From Rotaria sp. Silwood1 (lineage: Eukaryota > Rotifera > Eurotatoria > Philodinida > Philodinidae): a stretch of 64,000 nucleotides of DNA. A model generated the notes under the pieces. That model did no database searches, had not been told where the DNA came from, and worked only from the letters and a program-made list of their open reading frames with translations. The stretch is taken from assembly GCA_905250075.1 (NCBI GenBank), contig CAJNOP010000044.1, positions 294,114-358,113 on the forward strand, written 5' to 3'. The translations under genes and the position numbers were made by a program. Positions 58,167 to 64,000 of this stretch are shown piece after piece (position 1 is the stretch's first letter; each line of letters begins with the position of its first letter).

Positions 58167-59897
58167 TTAGTACAATGATTTGGAACGGCAGTTACTTTCA
58201 CATTTTCTCAAATACGAAATAAATTGTGCACGATGAGCTGGATGAACCATCATAGTGAATAGACATAAAGCAATACCCGACGGAAGTGCAGGACAAATTT
58301 CGCTGGGAGTGGATGTTAAAAGAGTGCCCCGTTCTGTACGATAATAAAAACGCTCTCCCATGTCGAATCCAAACAACTCTGGACCCATAAATGACAAGTA
58401 ACAAGAATCATCTGAATCTTTGTTGCATTTAATTGACAATTCTTCCATGTGATCAGTAAAATACGAAGATCCATACGCGCCTACACGTAGATTTAAAGTT
58501 GCTATTGATTGTGATCGTGGATGATATAATCCAATGAGGACAAGTTTAACGGAATAGTAATTTGATGTTTCATTCATATAAAAGTAATAAGAATGAGAGA
58601 AAATATAATTAATTTGAGAAACAATATCAGGATGAACGGATTGATTTTCATGTGTAAAATCTTCCCATAAGCGTAAGACGTCGTTTGCTGTGGTTTCACT
58701 CAATTGAATGGTGACATCAACTAACTGCTCGAAGTAAATTGACTCATTCTCAGTCTCGTTTTTCAACTTTATTAAAAACAACAGTTTCCAACTTGTTACT
58801 GTGTTAATATCTCCAGCATACTGTCCATAACGAGCTAAATACATGACTCGCCAAAATGATTGTTGATTTATAATTATATACCAATTTTTACACACAGATT
58901 TCATGGAATAAAAATCCAGTGGATCAGTGATATTTAGGAGAATCTTTTTTGTTACAAACCCAGGTAACTGTTGAAATAAACGATAATTATGAATTTCGAA
59001 CTGGATACATGAACGTGCCAATGGACGCTTTTGTTTGTATTTCTCGTTCAGAATATCTATCCAATTATCGATAACAAAATTAGCTAGCCATGGTGGACTC
59101 TTAGTGCAAATATGCTCTAATCCCATGAGAATATTACTATCAATAGACATGCTACTAGCTGCTTGATAAACACATACTATTTGTTCGTCTTTTGTGTACT
59201 GGAAAAATTTGTTTCGATTAATAACTATATCTTGTTTACTATCTTGAGGAGTCATAACGAACTCAGCTTTATCTGGCGAACGCTCACCATGTAATTTTTC
59301 ATTATAACGAATAAATAAATCGCATAGCTCTTTATCACCTTCATCAACTGGATCGGTAATGGAAAGTAAGTGTCGATAGTCTTTGGCTGTTTTTTCCCAT
59401 TGATGTGGATAGTAGAGCATATATTTTTTTAATATTAACAAAAGCTTTTTCGAAGCGTAGAACAGCTGATCATGTTTTCCATACCATCGTACCATTGATT
59501 CATACCAACTGTTCAAGTTATTCAGTATATAGGTTGTGTATGATGTTGGCGATCGTGAAACGGCAAAATCAAATATTATATCGTTCTTAAGAGAACAATG
59601 GACATATAAATCTAATGTATCACCATTTAAAGTCGGAATGATCATTTCAATGCTGTTAATCATTTCATCATGTTTGCGTAGCCATTCTAATAAATATGTT
59701 GGGGAACTGATAATATCCCAATCTATATGTTTGTTGTTTTCATCTCGATAGTTGGGCAAAAACTTAATAACAGCACGGGATCCAATTAATATTGCATTAC
59801 GTGATTGAGTTACTGGAGGAATTTCCTGAAGAACAGATATTATTTCTAGCTTGTCATGTGTTCGACGAAGTTCCAGTTGTCTTAATGGTACTAACAT
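58167..59897 (-). CDS. F-box protein with nucleotidyltransferase-like N-terminal domain
   Basis: One open exon of 576 residues. Residues 36-61 (ILIGSRAVIKFLP then IDWDIISSP) carry the GS...DxD-like signature of minimal nucleotidyltransferase folds, with further acidic positions at 96 and 110. The helical stretch 141-179 (HDQLFYASKK then WEKTAKDYRHLL) resembles the tail of such domains in large DNA viruses and amoebae, as far as I recall. Residues 308-355 (FQQLPGFVTKKILLNITDPL then SVCKNWYIIINQQSFWRVMY) form an F-box, which would recruit an SCF ubiquitin ligase. The C-terminal ~200 residues are not recognised. An acceptor-like TTTTGCAG lies about 40 bases upstream of the ATG, so a 5' exon is possible. 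Nucleotidyl transfer activity is inference only. Confidence 0.85.
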   Translation of the reverse strand: MLVPLRQLELRRTHDKLEIISVLQEIPPVTQSRNAILIGSRAVIKFLPNYRDENNKHIDWDIISSPTYLLEWLRKHDEMINSIEMIIPTLNGDTLDLYVHCSLKNDIIFDFAVSRSPTSYTTYILNNLNSWYESMVRWYGKHDQLFYASKKLLLILKKYMLYYPHQWEKTAKDYRHLLSITDPVDEGDKELCDLFIRYNEKLHGERSPDKAEFVMTPQDSKQDIVINRNKFFQYTKDEQIVCVYQAASSMSIDSNILMGLEHICTKSPPWLANFVIDNWIDILNEKYKQKRPLARSCIQFEIHNYRLFQQLPGFVTKKILLNITDPLDFYSMKSVCKNWYIIINQQSFWRVMYLARYGQYAGDINTVTSWKLLFLIKLKNETENESIYFEQLVDVTIQLSETTANDVLRLWEDFTHENQSVHPDIVSQINYIFSHSYYFYMNETSNYYSVKLVLIGLYHPRSQSIATLNLRVGAYGSSYFTDHMEELSIKCNKDSDDSCYLSFMGPELFGFDMGERFYYRTERGTLLTSTPSEICPALPSGIALCLFTMMVHPAHRAQFISYLRKCESNCRSKSLY

Positions 59898-60737
59898 AAT
59901 GTTTTGTAGCTTACAGAGAATTGGTTTAACTGCAAAACAAAACGGTGAAACTGCTTCTATAGTCGCTTCACTGAGCCATATTTATTTTATCACTCATTCA
60001 AAAAAAACCTGTACGTGCAATTTTGTTGGTATGCAATGTTCAAGACTTTGAATGTAATAGAGATGATAAACGCAATTATAAAAACATTCTGTTTTTCTTA
60101 CTCTGACTAATGCATTGCATAAACTATTGTGAAAAAACCCTTTTCTTATCAAACGAGTGGTGGAGATAAAACAATCCGATAAAAATAGAACACCACCTGT
60201 GCATGTAGTAGTCCACCTATTTGGGCAGAGTCAGAAAAATGAGAAATTCATGCTTTCATTATATAATTTTTACGTTATCAGAAGCATGACGCGAGACGTT
60301 TTCTTAATTATTCCTTCAAAGACGTTATCAGTTGTTTTATTCGAGCGAACTACAGTTAACGTTCTGAAAAAATAAACGCCGAAAAAAAATATCCTCATTT
60401 TCAAAAACGTTATTCCGTCACGAAAAACGTTATTCCATCACGATGGTTTTGTTAGCTGTGTGACGAAGCTATCATACATTTTGAATTATTATTTTTTCTA
60501 TATATAGCTTGTCATCTAATTTATAACTGACCTATAGAAAACTTATTCGTCACATTTGTAGTTGAGTTAAAGTTTTCAGTTCTTTAGGCAACACTCAAAC
60601 CATTTTAACATTTTTGATTGATTATTCTGTCACAGGCATATATTTTAATCATAAAAATGTAAAAGAAAGGCAAGATCTAATGAAAACTTTATCTTATGTA
60701 GGGCAACCTGGCTTATATTTGTGTTTGCAGAATATCA
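59898..60737. other. Spacer
   Basis: No supported gene. Contains a short duplication of AAAACGTTATTCC-TCACG near 60400-60442. A 72-codon frame at 60157-60375 has no family resemblance. Confidence 0.45.
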
Positions 60738-60827
60738 GCATGTGGCTATGGCTGTGGCTCTGACTGTGGATGCAGATATTGGTACTCTCGTACTTAAAAC
60801 CGACACACACACCCCCACCCCAATCTT
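60738..60827. repeat. Diverged TGTGG / CCCAC palindrome
   Basis: CATGTGGCTATGGCTGTGG on the left and ACCGACACACACACCCCCAC on the right, with an AGATATTGGTACTCTCG-like centre. It directly precedes a foldback element. Confidence 0.5.
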
Positions 60828-60839
60828 TTTTAATCTGAT

Positions 60840-61392
60840 TTTTAGGCCATTTTTTTTACATGAGAAGTTTCAATAAGTCCATTGAACTATGAAAAATTAT
60901 AAAAATATCAAAAAATAAGAGTAATTTTATTAGTGGTATATGATAAAAAGTCAGTTATTGAGGAAGATGAGCATTTAATCCTAGTACAATATATCGACTC
61001 AGTTTCAACTGTTCGCGCAATTTTGTCTGAATATTACTTGGCTTGCTGAGCGATATAGGAACCATGTTTTAATGATATCCAAGTCAATCAGTACACTGCG
61101 CTTTATACAATCACTGCAATTGTTGTGAATGGTATTGCTTTAGAAAGTGTTCAGAATGAAAATAAACTCTAATCAGAGATAAAATCGACTCTTCGAAGAC
61201 TAATGTTACATGATTACGAAGATGCAAACTACATGGATACCTTATACACCTAGTAAATGCTTATCTTCCTTAATAGTTGACGTTTTGTGATATACCACTG
61301 ATAAAATTACATTTTGTTTTTGCTTTTTTAGGTTTTTTTTCGTAGTTCAATGAAATAATTGGAACTTACGCTCTTTTTACATAGCCTAACTT
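60840..61392. mobile_element. 550-bp foldback element
   Basis: Arms of about 150 bases (60840-61000 and 61240-61392) are inverted copies. Shared parts include TTAGGC at the ends, CATTGAACTA, TAATTTTAT-AGTGGTATAT and GGAAGAT-AGCATTTA. The ~240-base centre is single copy. No target duplication was clearly visible and there is no coding sequence. Confidence 0.7.
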
Positions 61393-62985
61393 TTTATATT
61401 CAACTAAGAAAGTTGTTTCCGATCTTGAAGAATAATTTGCACAAAGAAAATTACTATCATAAATGTATTTCGTTATATATAGGATGTAGATGAAGAGAAA
61501 ACTCATACCGATACCCTCATCTCAGGAATGCAAATGTTGTTAGTGAAGTTTTGCTGTAGGACTCCATCTTTTCCGAAAAGCAATCTTTTCCAATATCATT
61601 CTGAAACTTTTCCACATAAAGATTTCAGTAAAACTAGCTTGTATGACAATTTCAAAATTTTTGAAGTCAGTTCTTTCGAGATATGGAACTGTTCTATTGA
61701 ACAGTAAATGTTGTTTTTTATTTTTCGAAGATTCATTTCTCCGAAATATTTAGTCAGAAAATTATGGAATTTTTCCTTTAACAAGACTAATGGAGGTATT
61801 GATATAGACAGTATTTTAGATCAAAATTCGAAAAGATAGTCTTGCTGCAAATGAGGAGTCCTATTATCAAACTTCACTTAACACATTTCACTGTCTCAGA
61901 AATAGACCATAAAGACAAACTGCTTTTTAACGATAGTCATGGTTCACTAAGCTCTACAAGATGCAGTCAGTTCCAGACCGAAATCGAATAGACACATGTG
62001 AATGTTTACTCATCAGTTTCAACAGTTGTACCATTATCTATTAGGTTATTCTTCAAAATTTATTTGATAGATAAATTAAACGAAACATTAGACTAGAAAA
62101 AAATCTATTAGGAAGATTATTTACCACTTAATGATGTCTTTTAATTGCTTGGTTCGTTTTACTAGTAGCAGAGAGACGATTATGACTAGGACGTTAATTT
62201 TAGTCTTATATTGTGCGATAAACTTAAAGATAATATGTATATTTAAAAACGAAAGAACATGAAACCTTAATTTAAAACAAAAAAAGAAAAATAGATAATT
62301 TAATTTTTTTCACTGAATAAACAAATCGATAAGATTAAATACAGGAAAATGAAACATTTCTTTTTCAACAAACTATTTAATAAATGATGACTTTTGACAT
62401 TATGTAATTATTAACTAAATATAACCTAACATAGTATCATCCAGGAATTTGACCAGTACGCGTGCGCATTCTTAACTTAAAATAATTTATTAGACTTCAA
62501 AGTCCAAAGAGCGTTATATATTCTTACAGTAAATGATGTGTTTTATCTAAATGCTCCGTATTTAATTTTTTTATTATTCTTTTCTTTAATTAGTTAGCAC
62601 TCATTAGTATTTTCTTGTTGATTTTAATTATGTACTGATATTTGTATGAGAATAACTCCCTTCGATGGCGGAATTTGTTTACGTATTTAAAATTTATGCT
62701 TATGTTTGTCGATTGACGTACTTTCTTCCAACAAGAAGTTAGCACTTATGTGTTTCTACGTTATGGATGTTTACCGAACATGATTACAGTCTGTTTGTTT
62801 TAAAAAAAAGTAAAGGCGAAAGTACAGACATATGAGCTGTATTTTCTTGAGATCTTTTTCCAAATTTAAAAACAATGTACGCAGTTGTTTGATTCTTTAA
62901 GTGATGCAACAAGTTTTTTTGGACATTTTGATTATGAGAAAATAATGTTCATAATTTACTATTAAATGATAAAAAGCAACGAAGA
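61393..62985. other. AT-rich gene-free stretch
   Basis: No supported gene. A very diverged GT/CA palindrome may lie at 61479-61528 (GGATGTAGATGAAGAG, then CTCATACCGATACCC). Confidence 0.45.
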
Positions 62986-63083
62986 GTGTCGGTGTGGGTG
63001 TTAATGTGGGTAGGGAACAAAAGAAGATTCAGACTCATGACCCAGACCCACCCACATCCACACCCCACACCCACACCCCTAGT
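62986..63083. repeat. TGTGGG / CCCACA palindromic tract
   Basis: GAGTGTCGGTGTGGGTG and GTGGGTAGGG on the left, a purine-rich centre (AACAAAAGAAGATTC), then GACCCAGACCCACCCACATC and CCCACACCC on the right. Followed by TTGAAAAATCAACT-type degenerate repeats to about 63200. Confidence 0.75.
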
Positions 63084-63523
63084 TGACGCTAAAATTCAAA
63101 AGTCCTCTAGTTTCGTCTTAATTGATTCTTCAATTTTAAACTCAACTAGTTGACTTTAAAATTGAAAAATCAACTGATTGCCTTGTAAATGCAGCTGAAT
63201 TTCAAAGTTAACGCCGACATCTACATATAGCACGCGATGCAAAAGTCTTTGGACAAATGTCAAACTCTGTTATACTATATTGCTCACTTCTAAAGCAATC
63301 AAATTTTTTTTTTGTTGAAAAGAAGAAAGTCTGAACTACGAATTTTGTACTAGACTTGTTTTTCACGAACAAATCTACGAAGCAAGAGAAGCCAACAACC
63401 AAATACCTCTAGAAACTTTCTTGCAACTTCACATTCTCGCAATATCATTTTATATTTTCTGTTCATTTTTTTATATCCGAAGTGAAATGAAAACGCACGT
63501 TTAATGATGACTTTTGTAGTATA

Positions 63524-63798
63524 AAGAGTGCTCTTTCCAATGGTGTATTAGAAGTTAAATTTAGTCTTGGTCTATTTTAGAAAAAGCATAACTGTTTGTG
63601 AATCACACTGTATAATTTGGCCTTTCTTACTATCTGATCGTTTTACAACAATAAAGAAAGTTTTTTATATTCTTTTTTTTCTACTAAGTTTCTAGGATCT
63701 GAGGTATTTCGAATAAATAACATACAAAGAATTCAGTTCATACATAGTTCTGAAGATTGTGATTAATCTCCTTTCAAATGGATAATTCTTGAAAAAGA
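63524..63798 (+). repeat. 276-bp dispersed repeat, copy 2
   Basis: Near-identical direct copy of 38907-39182, with a handful of substitutions and small length changes in T or A runs. The flanking sequences differ, so the borders are well defined by where the match stops. Confidence 0.9.
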
Positions 63799-64000
63799 CT
63801 GTTTTACAAAAATTTCAATTTCCCTTTTTTTTTTTATTAAAGAATCAGGAGCGGATCTTAAACAAATTTACCAAAGCTGATATCGATAGAACTTTTAATG
63901 TGCTACATATTGGTGTATTTTTTTGTTAGAATTTGTTCCATCTAGCTCAAGATAGTTGAGAAATAGAAACTTTTCAAGTTACAAAAATGTTGCAAGAAAT

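Noticed and set aside
26457-63083. CRISPR array
   Set aside because: The repeated tracts are telomere-like hexamers in palindromic order with no regular repeat-spacer spacing, and the window is animal DNA.

Overview
The window looks like animal nuclear DNA, most probably from a bdelloid rotifer. It is AT-rich, and its genes carry many short introns (mostly 50-70 bases) with ordinary GT-AG borders. Two genes belong to metazoan families: a class IIa histone deacetylase and a discoidin domain receptor tyrosine kinase. Runs of the hexamer TGTGGG, which as I recall is a bdelloid telomeric repeat type, are scattered through the second half. A run of 10 N at 13851-13860 marks an assembly gap. No rRNA, tRNA, CRISPR array or bacterial-style operon was seen.

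Layout. 1-25 kb is gene-bearing and nearly free of mobile elements. It holds a 14-exon class IIa HDAC (1901-5228, +), a two-exon single-pass membrane microprotein (10859-11519, -), a Ser/Thr-rich membrane or secreted protein of six exons that all meet in phase 1 (13742-15247, +), and a seven-exon discoidin domain receptor (20243-24434, +). Long gene-free AT-rich stretches separate them. I rebuilt exon joins by eye; in the HDAC, DDR, CAP, SPRY and beta-lactamase-like models the exon lengths sum to whole codons.

26-64 kb is accessory in character. It has many non-autonomous DNA transposons and foldback elements, several with intact target-site duplications: hAT-like with 8-bp duplications at 27351 and 29117, and TA-duplicating elements at 34240, 52287 and 53989. 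It also has about 19 palindromic TGTGGG...CCCACA tracts and broken gene pieces (a secreted Cys-rich protein in two diverged copies, a HERC-type HECT tail, and two decayed Tc1/mariner transposases). Apparently intact genes between them are a serine beta-lactamase-like hydrolase (32458-33864), a SPRY protein (44608-45568), a four-helix membrane protein resembling bacterial DUF5367 (49732-50142), a secreted CAP protein (54600-56007, -) and an F-box protein with a nucleotidyltransferase-like N-terminus (58167-59897, -).

The genes do not form one pathway. The most unusual structure is the dispersed palindromic telomere-like repeat family. Several members sit exactly where a gene or transposon fragment stops, which suggests a link with breakage and repair or an unrecognised foldback element. 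Other points of interest are a DFG-to-DIA change in the DDR kinase, the retained catalytic tyrosine in the class IIa HDAC, a 92-bp hAT-like element with empty sites in neighbouring repeat units, and the F-box/nucleotidyltransferase-like fusion.
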